Assembly: GCF_050436995.1 (NCBI RefSeq)
Contig: NC_134756.1
Span: forward strand, 5,828,001-5,892,000
Length of the DNA: 64,000 nt
Origin: Anticarsia gemmatalis
Lineage: Eukaryota; Arthropoda; Insecta; Lepidoptera; Erebidae
Reading direction: 5' to 3'
A program made the position numbers and the translations under genes. Below, one piece after another: positions 1-12,844 of this stretch; position 1 is the first letter of the stretch, and every line of letters begins with the position of its first letter. Below the pieces are notes generated by a model. It searched no databases and was not told the DNA's origin. It saw only the letters and a list, made by a program, of their open reading frames with translations.

Positions 1-706
1 ACGTTGATCATTAATTTACGGAAGAGTGACTAAAACCGGTTAATTAATTAACATTTAAGCTCGCTGGTTAATTTATCCAACGTGGCTTTAAGCATTAAAT
101 TATAATATCATGCGATATAGTTCAAACTCTACTTTTATGTTTTGAAATAATTATATCACTGTTTCTGTTTCGAACTACAATAAATTCTATCAAATTTTAA
201 TATAATGGACACTAATACGGTCATTTTGCCCAACATTTTATGGCATAATAAGCCAATACATCCTAAACGGTAAACTCGTATATTATGATATAAAGGACCT
301 TTCATGGAAACTCATTGATAGTCAACAGTCGTGCACGAATCAAGCCTATTTATGTACACGTCACAACAGTTTGCAAATCTATAAACATCAGTATTTGTAG
401 CATTATTCCTCAGTGTTGACAGTTGTGACGTTCTTCGAACAGATATGGTACGTTCATACGTACGTTCCTTTCCGAAGGATATCTGTGACGTACCCCCGCT
501 GGGAGACATACAACAGATCTATTGGATTTACATAAAGGGTTGAATGGTTTCGCTACAGACTCATATTTGCGATGACAAGGTTTTTTTTACCCGATGCTCA
601 GCGGTTTGATGTACTCTATTTAGAATTGACAACTGACGCTTATTCTTGATATATTAACGTTATTTCAAACGATATATTGTGACATTTATGCCACAAACAA
701 TGTGCA
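1..706. other. upstream AT-rich DNA, no gene seen
   Basis: AT-rich sequence with stops in all frames at short spacing. The longest open frame (65 codons on the minus strand near 312-509) has no splice signals or recognisable protein content. Nothing here supports a gene. Confidence 0.6.
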
Positions 707-941
707 GTAGCGCGATCTTTTATTACTATCTACTACCGACAGCCGACTAGGTATTTGATAAATTTTGTATGAAGATCAGTAGCTCGATTATATACCACTA
801 TCCATTACTGACGACCGGGTAGCTCTAGAGAATTTTTTATAAAAATCTGATCAGCGCCGATAGCGGGCACCTCAGGAACTATTTTTTGCAGTACATTATA
901 AATGTCAAACTTTCGGGAGAGATTGTAGGGTATCACGCTAC
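707..941. repeat. inverted-repeat (MITE-like) element with an internally duplicated left end
   Basis: The element begins GTAGCGCGATC and ends TATCACGCTAC, an imperfect terminal inverted repeat. Its right half (about 823-895) contains TTTTATAAAAATCTGATCAG followed by GCGCC...AGCGGGC. The same order is found on the opposite strand in the element at 53606-53766, so the two belong to one family. The left end occurs twice here: about 705-752 (AGTAGCGCGATC...GCCGACTAG) and again about 777-823 (AGTAGCTCGATT...GACCGGGTAG). I recognise the family as a common lepidopteran dispersed repeat but cannot name it. There is no coding capacity. Confidence 0.6.
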
Positions 942-3900
942 TATTGCCATATAACACTAATTGTTATCAGCACTTACCAATTACTAACACCTATCATTTT
1001 TCCTGCTACTAATTGAAAGCAGTTTCCTCTCTTTATACCCGTCCTTTATCGAGAATTTAAGTCTTAACCCACATACTCGAACCGAAGCTTAATTACGCTT
1101 TTTGAATAGTCAAAGCATCTAACCGACCTCCTCAATAAATTCATTGTCGTATGAAAATTTAATCTAACGAGGTATTTATACTGTCATCAAAATTTAATAG
1201 GAGTTTGTTTGTTCTTTCAGTAGACAATCATTTCAGTGAATAACTTAAGGGTTATTTTATTGCTCAATAGAGACAGTCGTCGTCTTGGAAATTTGGCTGA
1301 GTGCTTTATACCGTTTGTTGTTGAGGCTATTCGATTATGTTTTTAAAGAATTTTAAACAACTAATTCACAGATTGAACAAAATTGGAGTTTATTTAAAAT
1401 AATATTAAATAAAATGGCTATGACATCCGGAGAAACGCACAGATAAACAGACGAATTTATAAGGTTCTGTTTTTCGCCATTCATCTACGAAACCCTAATA
1501 ATATACTCAAAACGGTATTACATTATTCCCAAATTAAAGGTAATTAATTTATTTAGGATAGAAAAAAAGAAAAATTGCAATCTCTAAAATCTTGTTGGAA
1601 TCTGTTTTGTGTGTGTAAATAGACAGTAAACAACATACTTATTAGCCAGGAGCATCGATATAACTGGTTGTCAATACTAATTTGCATAGTGACTTGCATA
1701 ATTAAATGTTTTTAACTAGAAGTTTTTTGTACATTTTATCTTGTTATCTAACAATATTTTGCAAACTAGATGTTAAGCTATTTTGTCACTAATTTGAAAA
1801 ATGGTTAGTACTTATACTTGGGGCAGAATCCCTACATTATTTATTGTTTTTATTGCAATATTACAGTACCTATTAAAAATTCGTCTTGTGTGTTATTTAC
1901 TTTTATAACTTTTAATCAAATGCTACTAAAAAGTGGTGTATAAATTAAAAACATAAAAACTTGAATACTACGAACTACTTAAATATTATCTCCTCGGTCG
2001 GGTTTTCATTTAACTTTTCTCATTAGTGTAATTTTTAAATACGTTGCGATTTCATAACTTTGTTTATTCATTTTGCACTAGCGAAGATCTAGTTGCAGTC
2101 TTTGAGTTGTTTATTTCTGTTTCAGCTTCGCACGCGTTCATTAAGCTTCATAGAGAACATCGAACCATATGAATCAAGTTCCAAATTCCAATTCCGTCGA
2201 GTATAACAAGCCAGTACGTGCCAATTTGCTCCAAAAGAACCAAATAATAGGCATTTCTACCAAATAATAATACCACATTTCGTCGAAATCCTTCCACTTG
2301 TTCTTCTGACAAGATAATAAATCTCTCGAATGAAAGAGGAAAAGCAGGGAACAAAAATGCGTCATGTAAACATCTAAACACTTTTCGGAGCCCGGCGTAA
2401 GCCAAGTAAAAGGGGGCATTAACTTAATGATCCTACCACATCCAACAGGTAGAATAATCTCCGTATACCACCGGCCAAATGTTTAGGAACTTGCCGTACA
2501 CAAGTTTTACCTATATTCTTGTATCTTTGGGTTACTGTTTACGTAAGTCGACCATTTGCGTATCTTCCTTTTTTTATTTAACTTAGCTTTTTAAAGGTAA
2601 CCTTTACTGTTTCAGTATTGCAAATGAATACATTTTTGTTCCGTAATGTACTTAGGTATTCGGTTACATTAAATCAGGTTTTAATAAGGTCTTTAAAACA
2701 ATTACAGCGTCGCAAAGCGCAATCGTTGGTAAAAGTTTAGTGCCAAGAATGTGATCCCAAGAAATAATTTCCCGCAATTCCAAGTCATAATCGAAACTTT
2801 AACCGAGATACATTTGCAAGATGGCTGGTAAATGTTTAAAATTACCGCACCCGCATCAAAACTTCCTAAACACGTTTTACGATCGCGAGACGACTTAATT
2901 CTCAATTTGCGACTCGAGTCGCCAAGTATGTGGGATGCCTTATCGGTATTTAGGTCAGGATCAGTTCCATTCCATTGTCGTTCCACGATCGCGTCAATGG
3001 ATAAAAGTCGTATGTTGTATACATGTTCTTATACATATTATATCACGGATGAATGAATGCCCTTTCTCTTAGATGTCGTAAACGGAGGGTGGAGTTGTAC
3101 AAACATTCTCTCTACTTTTGTAAAGTGATTTATTCTGAATTGTAATAGCGTATTGTTAAGCTTCGTGTTTCATTCATGGTTTACCGATTTACATTTTCAA
3201 ATCTTCTTACGCATATGTATTATGCCGTAAGTGAAAATTTCGTAAATCCCTGGGACGCATGAATTAGCATGGATATTCGGTGGGGGCATAAAGTGAAATT
3301 GAACTGAATGAAATACTCTTGTGAAGAATAAACAAATTATTGCATAAGTGTTGATCTTTTCAGTAAAATAAAAACTTGTAAAACCAAAACTGACTTTATG
3401 TTTTTACAATAAAAAAGCAGTTACGTTTGCTACATTTATTCACAAAAACGCTTTTGATTTTTCTAAATGCTATTTAGTTTAGTAATTATTGTGTAGTTAA
3501 TTAATGTGTTAGGCTGAAGTCGTGCTCCCAGGCACCGCGAGAAGCTCTGTAAAAGTTTACTTTAGTCTCCGAGACGAGCTTGATATGAGCGTTGAGTAAT
3601 TTATAAAATTCTTCGTACTCAAACTGTTTTGGCTTCTGTATTATCTTTTACGGTTAACTTTTGTACATAAAACCATTTAAAAGGATTTCTTACGGGCCAT
3701 TATAACTGTTCTAGCCTCGAATTATAGTGTACGTTTCCTTGTAATGTACTTAAAATGGAGGAAACAAAAATGTCGTACCCACCTAAAGTAATAGAACGTT
3801 GCGGTGAATTTATATTCCAGGTAAAATTAATGATACAAATAAACGTAGGAATTATGTACTCAAACCATTTAGTTTAGCCAAAATTGTTCAAGCTTACGTA

Positions 3901-6900
3901 ATATTCTGAGGGATGAATACAACCATCAAAGAGGGATAAGGTAGAAAATAATAACATACTACCTCGGAAATGAATACGGGTAGGGAGAGCTGGAGCGATA
4001 GGTATACGTCCCTGATGAGTGATGACACCTAATGGTCTGAATGTCAATCAATCAAAATCAAAGCAACCCGCACCGCTATCTGCCGTTGAATATGGGTACC
4101 CTCGGCCACAACGAAAGATCCTCCGGGCGATATTGCCATAATCAACGAGAGTGGACTGTGTGAAATCTCTGTTGACTTTACTACCTACACACGTCACAAA
4201 CACACATACATTCATGCTAATGTTATTCGTAATCTACTAGATACGGAATTCAACAATAAATTGACCATTATTTTTCAAAATAAAGATAGATTTCGATTTT
4301 TATCTATCTATCTAATCAGCCCGTTTCCGCTCACTGTGGAGTATAGGCCTACGATTTAATTCATGTTTATTTGCAACTATTGTTTAATAAATAATATTTG
4401 TTTTTAAACTGTAGATAAAATTGACAATGTGCTATCTTAATTATGAGCGTATTATGGCAGTGTGCCAGCACATCACTCTTACTTGCATAACGGTTAAAAT
4501 GTTGATTGCTTTTTAATATCGATCATACATAATTTAACTTATAAACTTCGGTTAAAAGCGCCTTTGTTGCCTCGAAATAAATGAACTGTCGGTTACTTTA
4601 TTGAGCTCCGAATAATTCCAAAATACGAAGATTTCCGGATATTTTAAGAACCAAAAGGTAACAATATTTACATAACATAATATTATAAAAATTAAATAAT
4701 TTTGCATATATTTCATGCACAAAAATCTTGAAAATGTGACACAACGATTTAAAGTTAGATGCCACAGAATCACGTGACTGCCTCGAAGCCTTCATCTAAA
4801 GCGTCAGTGGAGCGGAATACGCGAGGAAGCTACGCTAATTCCGAACTAAACGCGATATGAGGTGATACTTCCCTTACTAAAGAATATTTAAGTCTAGGTC
4901 AATTTGTAAGGCGATCGTGAACACCTTTTAAATGTAATTCAGCGCCTTTGTTTCCTGGAAACATTATTTTAATGTACTTTTCGAGTCATAGTAAGCTCGT
5001 ACTCATTTATAAGCGTAGAGTTTCATTATGATGTTTGTTACTAAGAAGTTTTTAAATATAAATCAATCTAAGTACCAAGCACTCCACTATTTGTAATCCT
5101 GTAAACAACGCTTCAAAATCAATACATTTTATAAAATGCCTGTCATGTTTGTCACAAAGTAATTGTATCGTTTTGACTCTCTTTGTGAAAACTTCCAAGT
5201 TATCGGTATCGTTAATGACAACATCAAATATTTCAAAAACGTCCCCTTAATGATGTATTGGCGTTAATTGCTTTGATCTATTTAAACAATCGTCAATGAA
5301 ATGATGACCTTAATTACTGTGGACTGATGAGAAGAAATAAGTCCACAACTGCTGTTGTATTTGTATACCTCATAGCTACGTCACTTTCAAATACCTTCTA
5401 GTATTTTCATCATAAAATGATCCAAAAGACACTTGCCCAAACGACTGTAATGAAAAATGAAGTCCCTCAAGTTTCATGTTATCTATTGCGCCATCTCTCG
5501 TAGATAATCTTTATAAAATAAATCACGCTCCATTGGCCTTTTCAAGATCGACGAAAATTAATATTCTGTAATGAATCAAAGGAGGCTTCAGCCCTGTTTT
5601 GTGCATTATTTAATAGGCTCGTTTCGACGTGAGCTTAACTTGCATGTACCAAAAATTCAATTTAGGGAAAATTACCTTTAACGGATATCTTCCGTCTGAA
5701 TTGTTCACGTAACTCAATTAGAGGTTTTGAGCCATTGATTTACGACTGTTTTAAACTCAGCCCGGTTTCTATTAGATTATATTATTTGGGCTTAATAGTC
5801 GTCAGATTATTATCTATGGCCCGCCCGACGCACTATGTGAGGAGCGAATTATTTATAGAGCCTATTAGGAGGACGTAAAGTTATCATTAATTTAGTTTCA
5901 TAGAATTGTTTAAGCGCAGAGGATCGGTAATTTATTGCCAATGGTTAGTGGTATTTAATTGCTAATCTATACCACTATCCATATTTTATGTAAACTTGGA
6001 TTAAGTATTATAGGTATTAACTTAAATATTTATAGAAAATATAAGATGTAAACACATAAAAAAACACGGTTAAAATACCTTTTAATGTAATAAATATGCT
6101 TTACGAAACTATTTATTTTTGACCTACATGTTACGTCTTAGTTGTGTGGCTTTTTATTGTTTCCTACGATGTCGTGGTCACTAACAACAAACTAGAACTC
6201 AAATAGCTTAAGACTTGTATTGGTCCATCTCAACAGCTTACCCGTATAGGAGAACTTTGGTTTCAGTGGTTTGTACAGGATTTATACAAAAACGGCTTAT
6301 CCCAGATAGGATTTAGCGAGGTTCTGTCGCAAAAGTTATAAGCTATCTGACATCCACTGCAGCGTACTGGATTTTAGTAACTTTCTGACAATTTGTGACT
6401 TTATTAATAACGAAAAATATTAAATACTTGTAAATTACTACAGACAGTTATCTTATAACATGCTTTTTATAATTAAAAATATAATAAAAGAAGGTTCCTT
6501 CTGTTTGCTTTCGCAATAAGATATTTATTGATTTATGTACAGGAAATTCGTGTTTGCAATTAAAATTTCATAATTCTAATTAGAGCCTCGCCGCTGTGAA
6601 TCTCTTCCGTACGGTCACCGCGACATGAATCAAATCAAAACACCATATTCGTGTAATATAATTTCCGCATTTTTAATGAACAAATTACCACAAGTAATAA
6701 ACCAATTACGCAGATGAGTAACAGCTCTGTAAAGGTTCATCTCGTTACAAGCTTACAGGGAGCCTTGAGATTACAGTTTAATAATAAATTACTATTGTGC
6801 GCTTCATCATATGAGGATTTGTTCCAACAATGAGGTTTCATTACCTGTTATAATAATATAAGATTGGATTACAATACTCACAATGTATGAGAATATACGT

Positions 6901-9500
6901 GGGTGTAGAATATTCATGAACATTTTTACGCTTTGCAAATACCTTGGGGTTCCGAATAGATTAGAATCAGGGCAAACTAAATAGATAAAATGAAATAGTA
7001 ATAGAACGAAACAACACTTCATTTACTTACTTTGAAAGCGGCTGTTTCTCTTAAGAGGTTATCCTGAAAATCATCTTCATCCAAGTTATGTCGCGTGGTT
7101 CATCGAAATACCATTATAACCACAATAGTTATATAAGTGTGTAATTGTCTTGTTAGTGTAAGTGTTGCATAATTACTTAAATTGATAGAAGTGTCATCAA
7201 AATTCGGCCAGGGCCTTCATTATTAATTCAGCCTATCCACGAAGTGGTACACTGAGTGAAAGTCAATGGAAATTCAAATCCGTACGAAACCAAACTTGTC
7301 GAAATTCACTGGTGTCGCCAACGGAATTTATTCACTCCAAAAGTTTTTCAATCTGATTAATTTATGAAATATTCCAATTACATCCACTCTTTGAAACTAA
7401 GTGCGATAAAAAAATTCACTCGCTCAGAAAAATAAGGAGTTTATACAAAAGTTAAGCCCGGAAGACGTATTACTTATGTAACTCAATTTTGGTTGAAGAA
7501 TTTATGTTCCCTGTTCGTCTTGTGTTATAGAACGTGTTCATTTCGAGAGGGCAATAAAATGACTTTAAAGTTAAACAGTAGAAGCAATATAACTGAAATT
7601 GTTGAAGGTCTCAGGAGTATTGCCAGTGTTCCTGTAAGTCATGGACAAGCTAGAACTGTACTATAAAACTTTGGCAATACTAATTTCAAAAGTTGCGGAA
7701 AGGATATCATTTTAAAATCTGTCATTACTGATTAATTTGTGACTCAAAGTTGTATAACGGAAATTAATAAATAATATGTACTTGATTCCTATATAAAGAT
7801 GAATTTACATGCGGGTGTGTCGATGTGATAATTAAGTCTCACTCTAATTGAGGAGAGGCAATGTGAGACCTTACCGTCTCAGAGAACACATTATAATAGT
7901 AATGGAAGTACATAACCTGATATTCATCCGCTGTTCAATTTATAAAATCCTCCTAATTTTATATATTAATGATCATCTAATGAGGATATTACCTTTTACG
8001 TCAAAATTTAATTATAAAATCTTTTATGTTTAGATGAGCAGTTTTTATCTCTTACATACTTTCTTAATTAAATCTTATTGCTTATTCAATTAAAATTATA
8101 TCATTTTACTTAATTGGAATCTTATCTTACGCAAATTACATTCATTATGATGATATAAATATTTTTACGACGACTGAAAGAAAAAATATTAAGACCGGTT
8201 GTTCTATACTTCAAAGAACTGTAGGATTACAAAGTTTGCAGCTAGAATTAATAAAGTTAGGTGACTAGAGGGGGTGTTGGGACGGGATTAAATTTTGTAC
8301 CGCTTCGCCGCCGTCTTACCTCATATTATGAAATGCGTTATGCAGTGATTTCCTTTTGTCGCAAAAATACGAAGGCAGCTCGTTCACAGCTCATACCCCT
8401 CTACCTCGCCTGCTATAAGTAAATTTTTACGAAATTGAATTTACGCCGCCGCTAAGCTCTTCGCAATTTTGTTTGTTTTCCAAAAAAAATGGCCAAAAGG
8501 CAAAAACGAAAATGGACGACGCGCCGGCCGCGGTATACTCTCTATAAACCAGACATATCTGAAGTTTTACGTGTGAAAACGTTTTTTTGCAATAACTTTC
8601 AATTAACGGCCGTTGCGCTGGCCCTAACTTTTTGTGATTGATGTCACAGTTAAAAACGGTTGTGCGAAGTTACAAGCAATTTCACTAACCATTGTGTGGG
8701 AAATTCTTCTTAATTTTCCGCTAGAGCGTTGGGCTGAATAATAAAGCTGTTTTAATGGGGTTTTCCTGGTCCTTTATTTTGGTAGTGAAGTGTTGCTGGG
8801 AGCGAATCAGAGGATTTTCACGAATAGATTTTAAAAAGTTTCCCAGCCTTCATTAAAATTAAAATTCTGGGTATGTCTGCGTGGGTAGTTCTATAATAAA
8901 GTTTAACATATTCCGGAAACAGGACGAATTCATATATGCTTGTAATTTATATTAGTCACTTCTCCTAGTAATTTTGCAGGTTTATTTTTGTAGCTGGCAT
9001 TTTTATTATTATGATACATTTTCGGTTATCCTACGGTTGTTGTAGACTTTTAAAACAAAAAAATTGTATAATTATCATTTTCCGTAGCCTCACTCATCTT
9101 ACGCATCATAAAATTTAGTTAAAACAAAACCCCTGGAATAATATAAACACAGAGGCTTGCTTAGTTACTGCTATATGAAAAGTGGTAGGGGTGAATAGGA
9201 AACGGAGAGGAGAGGGGCGACGGAGTTGGTTCACGTCGGCTTCCGAGCCTACTTCCGATGTAGCAGTGTCGTGTGCCCTGAATGTTCGCACTTATACCGC
9301 CAATATATAGCTACTGACTTTGGACAAGGTTTTCAACTCTTTGATACTTTAGTCCGCTTTGTACAACACGTTTACGTTTTCGTTAAAGAGATTTTTGAAG
9401 AGAATTAACAAATTTATTTATTTTGCAATATGTGCATTGAATTATCTACAGACAATACTAATACGTACAAGTCCAAAGTTTTTTTATAATAATTATGTTA
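942..9500. other. 8.6 kb with no recognised gene
   Basis: AT-rich DNA with short chance ORFs only (none above 94 codons). The one compositional oddity is a CpG-rich patch around 8270-8560, including a GCGCCGGCCGCGG core at 8521-8533 and a TATAAA at 8543-8548. It could be a regulatory region or a 5' untranslated exon of the downstream gene, but no initiator or splice donor decides this. Around 4000-4180 there is another less AT-rich stretch with no open frame. I see no tRNA, rRNA or clear mobile element. Confidence 0.5.
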
Positions 9501-9615
9501 CGCAGTCGCTCCATGTAAAACACTGGTATCCAGCTGCATCTGGTGAGACTGGAAGCCGACTCCGACATAGTTTAGAACAAAGGCTAAGCTTATATATATA
9601 TATATATATATATAT
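9501..9615 (+). mobile_element. 3' tail of a lepidopteran non-LTR retrotransposon with (TA)n end
   Basis: The stretch CGCAGTCGCTCC...TGTAAAACACTGGTA...CAGCTG...TGGTGAGACTGGAAGCCGAC...ACATAGTT...AAGGCT is the recurrent 3' end of RTE/CR1-like LINEs (and SINEs sharing their tail) in moths and butterflies. These usually finish in a short microsatellite. Here the tail ends in about twelve TA units at 9591-9615. Only the last ~90 bp plus the microsatellite is recognisable; no reverse transcriptase frame precedes it, so this is a 5'-truncated copy. The family name is from memory of such tails, not from a search. Confidence 0.7.
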
Positions 9616-12115
9616 GTATTACAAGAAATATATTAGAAATTTACGTGAGTCAATGTTATAATTAATTTTTAATTAAGAGCAGAAATAAACCCACCCAAAC
9701 TTTTGTACGGTTTCATCAAGCAGATGAGAAAATAAAGATCCGTCATAAAGCAAGTCAAAGTCGACACACTCATTTAGTTCGGTGTCTCGGTAGAAAATAA
9801 AATACGAGAATATGTGGTTAATTTACGAGGTTTAATTATCAAAAGCGAAGGAGATTGTAAAGTTACGTTTGTTTTTATATACTTGTTCTTAAATTCAGCA
9901 GCTTAATATTAATCGCAAAATAATTATATGCATTACCATATTTTTTCGTTAATTTCGACACTTTAAAATATCACTCGTTCGACATTCGTATTGAAATACA
10001 GAAATTAAATCACTAGTATTCTTGTCACGAGACGCTGTGACTGTAAAATACATGAAAATATTCGTTCAGTAAATTATTGCTGATGTGCTGAATCTTTCAC
10101 ATTTTGATTCCATTTTTCCTTGCATTTCCGCTCGTATTCAGAAGTGTTCGTTTTGTATAATTTTTTTGCTGAATTATTAATTTCACTGTATGATTTCATA
10201 GCTCATATACAGCAAGATAGTAAATTATTATAAAATAAAATGTATGGTACTTTGTGAATATTGAGAAAATATCTACCATATCGGGTTTATTTTCCGAGTT
10301 TGTAGTTAGATCAAATATACGGCAAAAAGTCTGGAATGCCTAAGCCGTGCACGGTCTTCGTAGACTCAATATTAAGCATTCCACTCCACCTGGCCATGTC
10401 TGGATATTTCGGCGAGGTCAGAATTCTCTACGTGCGAATTTTGCATAGCACCATCCATTTGTAAAAGTTACGCTTTAAATCTAGTATTTTTTGCCTTAGT
10501 TTTAGAAGGCGTAGAGTAAATACTTCTGCCAGAATGATAAAATGTATTTATCTACTCCCCAACATTCAGCTGAAGCTAGACGGCAAAAAGTTGTAAAAAG
10601 TAGAGTTGGCATCTGCTCTTAACTTTTGAAGTGGACATATCAAAACATTTTCTTTGGTCATAGTAGTTTTTTAGCACAAAATTTATTTTTGAGATAAAAT
10701 TCGCGCATCATTTATAATTTAGGCCAATTGAAGTATAATCAGATTCCAAGTATTCCAACGTCAATTCAGAAATACTGTGCATCTAACATATCTAATGTAG
10801 GCTTCAATGAATATTGATGAAGGAAAAGTATTGCTACAACGACGATACTGCCTGAATGCTATTTCATTTAGAATTTTATAGCTGCCCTACTTTTTTCTTC
10901 CGTGACTATATTTTACGAGTACCTCTGTTGTCGTATAGGAATCGTTTGTAATGTAAGTTATTGGATGCCCATTGTTATTATTTATCGGTGCTCGAATTCT
11001 GTACAAACCAAATCAAACGGTCGGTATTCAAATGATATATTTTATTGCCTTTACCTGATTGATTATTCACGTAATTACGAAGGCCGGGAGGGTATTTGAC
11101 TGTCGCATATAAAATATACTTTATGCCGACCCCCAATTCTGAATTATTTTGAAGAAATTTACGGCAATAGTCGCAATGTTGACGTTACCATGACGTTATT
11201 CGGTTTTTTTTATTTTGCTATTTACCATTATGAACAAAAAAGAAATACGTAAAGGAATTTTATGCGAAGGTATATGTAGTAAAAGTTAATAGAAAGTTCT
11301 TAGTGAGAAACAGTATAGTATAAAATGTGTAACAGATCTATATCTCGATAAATACCAACCTCCCGAGACTTCGTGTGAACTCGCACACAGAGAAAATCCG
11401 ATAACGTCAACTTTTCACTCATGATGTAAGTACCCATATGCGAAATACGATGGTAACTGGATTTTGAACTTTTTCTTGCGCTGGGAAAGGATTCGGGGAC
11501 AGACTGTTTGCGGTTCGCTTTCGGTTTATTTTGTTTCGTAAACTCTATAAATGACTTTGAATATTTTTAGATGCAAATACTCTTTTATTCGGGGTGTATT
11601 TTAAAGTACCGATTTGCTTTCATTTTTATTTCGACAGCATACGGTTTCCAGTAAAGAATGTATCAAATTTGAGTACATTATGTTGCGAAATAAGGAAGTC
11701 GGTTTGAAGTAATGACATGTAGCGTCAAAATTATGGTGATGATTACCGCTATACTGTTAGGAATAGCATGTCTTCCCGCAAGACGGGAAGTTTAATACGA
11801 GTATCGTTCGTTGTGTGTGATGCATTTTGCGATATAATGTTATATTCATACGTGAATATATGTACTTATGTAACCGCCTCACGTACACTGTCGCACTTAA
11901 CTATGTCAACGTTTGCAATTTTCTTTTTATGACCTTTCTTTAATATAGGTAGACTGTTATCTTCTTATTGTTTGGAGATTTTGATTAAAATGGTTTCCAG
12001 CCAATATTCACGCTTGTAATATATTTGTGTTCAGAATCATATCGTAACATTAATATAAAACACCAAAAATATGTGAGTGATAATATTGTTAAGTAATTAT
12101 TATTAATGTTTAAAA
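9616..12115. other. region upstream of the candidate ASPP start exon
   Basis: No gene recognised. A possible 3' splice site (TGGTTTCCAG ending at 12000) could start the exon that carries the ATG at 12116, making 12001-12115 5' untranslated sequence. The pyrimidine tract before it is weak. Alternatively transcription starts within this interval. A TATAAAT lies at about 11547, but I see no initiator at the expected distance. Confidence 0.35.
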
Positions 12116-12844
12116 ATGTTAGCTTGTGTGTGTCAACCAACGGAGACGGCGTTATTGTTTAAAGGAGGACCACCTGTTGCTATGGGGCCACTTGGTACAA
12201 ACAAATTACGTCACAATACAGCCGATGCCATGAAGGGCATCAAACTGATACCGTCTTCAGTACGAAGGCCCAGCGATGAAACAAAAGACAGTTCACCATC
12301 CCATAATTCATCGCCAACTTTCATAAGCACCGCTGGGAGCTTACTGAATCTGAGAAAGATTGAACGTAAAGCCAAATCAACGAAAATCCTAGTTAACCCC
12401 GTCTGCTCTGATAGCATCGGCACTAGCGATGATAGCAATCGATCTAAAAATGTCAACTCCAAGTGGAATGGAAAGAAAAAACGGCTCAAGTCAGAAAGCG
12501 GAGCGAAGAACCATAAGAAAGACGAACGCAAACGTGATAAAAATGATCCAATTAGCAGAAGCGATGGTAAAGAAGATAAGAAATCGATATCTTGTTTCAA
12601 AATAAAAAGTTCCGAAGATAAATCACGTACAGCCGAAGACCAAAAGTTGGGGAAAGAGAACTGTACAAATGAAAACGCCAGTAATCTGATGAGCGCGGAG
12701 AAACCCGATATTATTAACCATTCCAGAAAAAACAGCAAAGAGATTTTAGTAGATGAAAGTACTATGACCGATCAGACATTGTTGAAAACTGACCAATTGG
12801 ATACGGGAAAGACTGATAGTACTATAGCTAATAAGGAAAAAAAG
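12116..12844 (+). CDS. candidate N-terminal coding exon (243 codons), possibly of ASPP
   Basis: Open frame from ATG (A at -3; in-frame TAA at 12104-12106) to a strong donor AAAAAG/GTGAGT at 12845, phase 0. If unspliced it would stop eight codons later, at 12869-12871. The product is hydrophilic. Residues 1-50 are mixed, with a short Gly/Pro patch (GGPPVAMGPLG, about 17-27). Residues 57-75 are Ser-rich. Residues 119-142 are strongly basic (KKKRLK, then KKDERKRDK), resembling a bipartite nuclear localisation signal. Residues 143-243 alternate Lys, Ser, Asp and Glu and are probably disordered. I do not recognise the protein and see no Ubl/RA-like fold, which begins vertebrate ASPP1/2. The next same-strand exon identified, at 40273, enters in phase 0, so direct splicing would keep the frame. 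Assignment to ASPP rests on phase, strand and order only. It could instead be a separate gene whose other exons I missed. Confidence 0.6.

Noticed and set aside
12211..12738. 175-codon minus-strand frame
   Set aside because: Antisense shadow of the coding exon 12116-12844.
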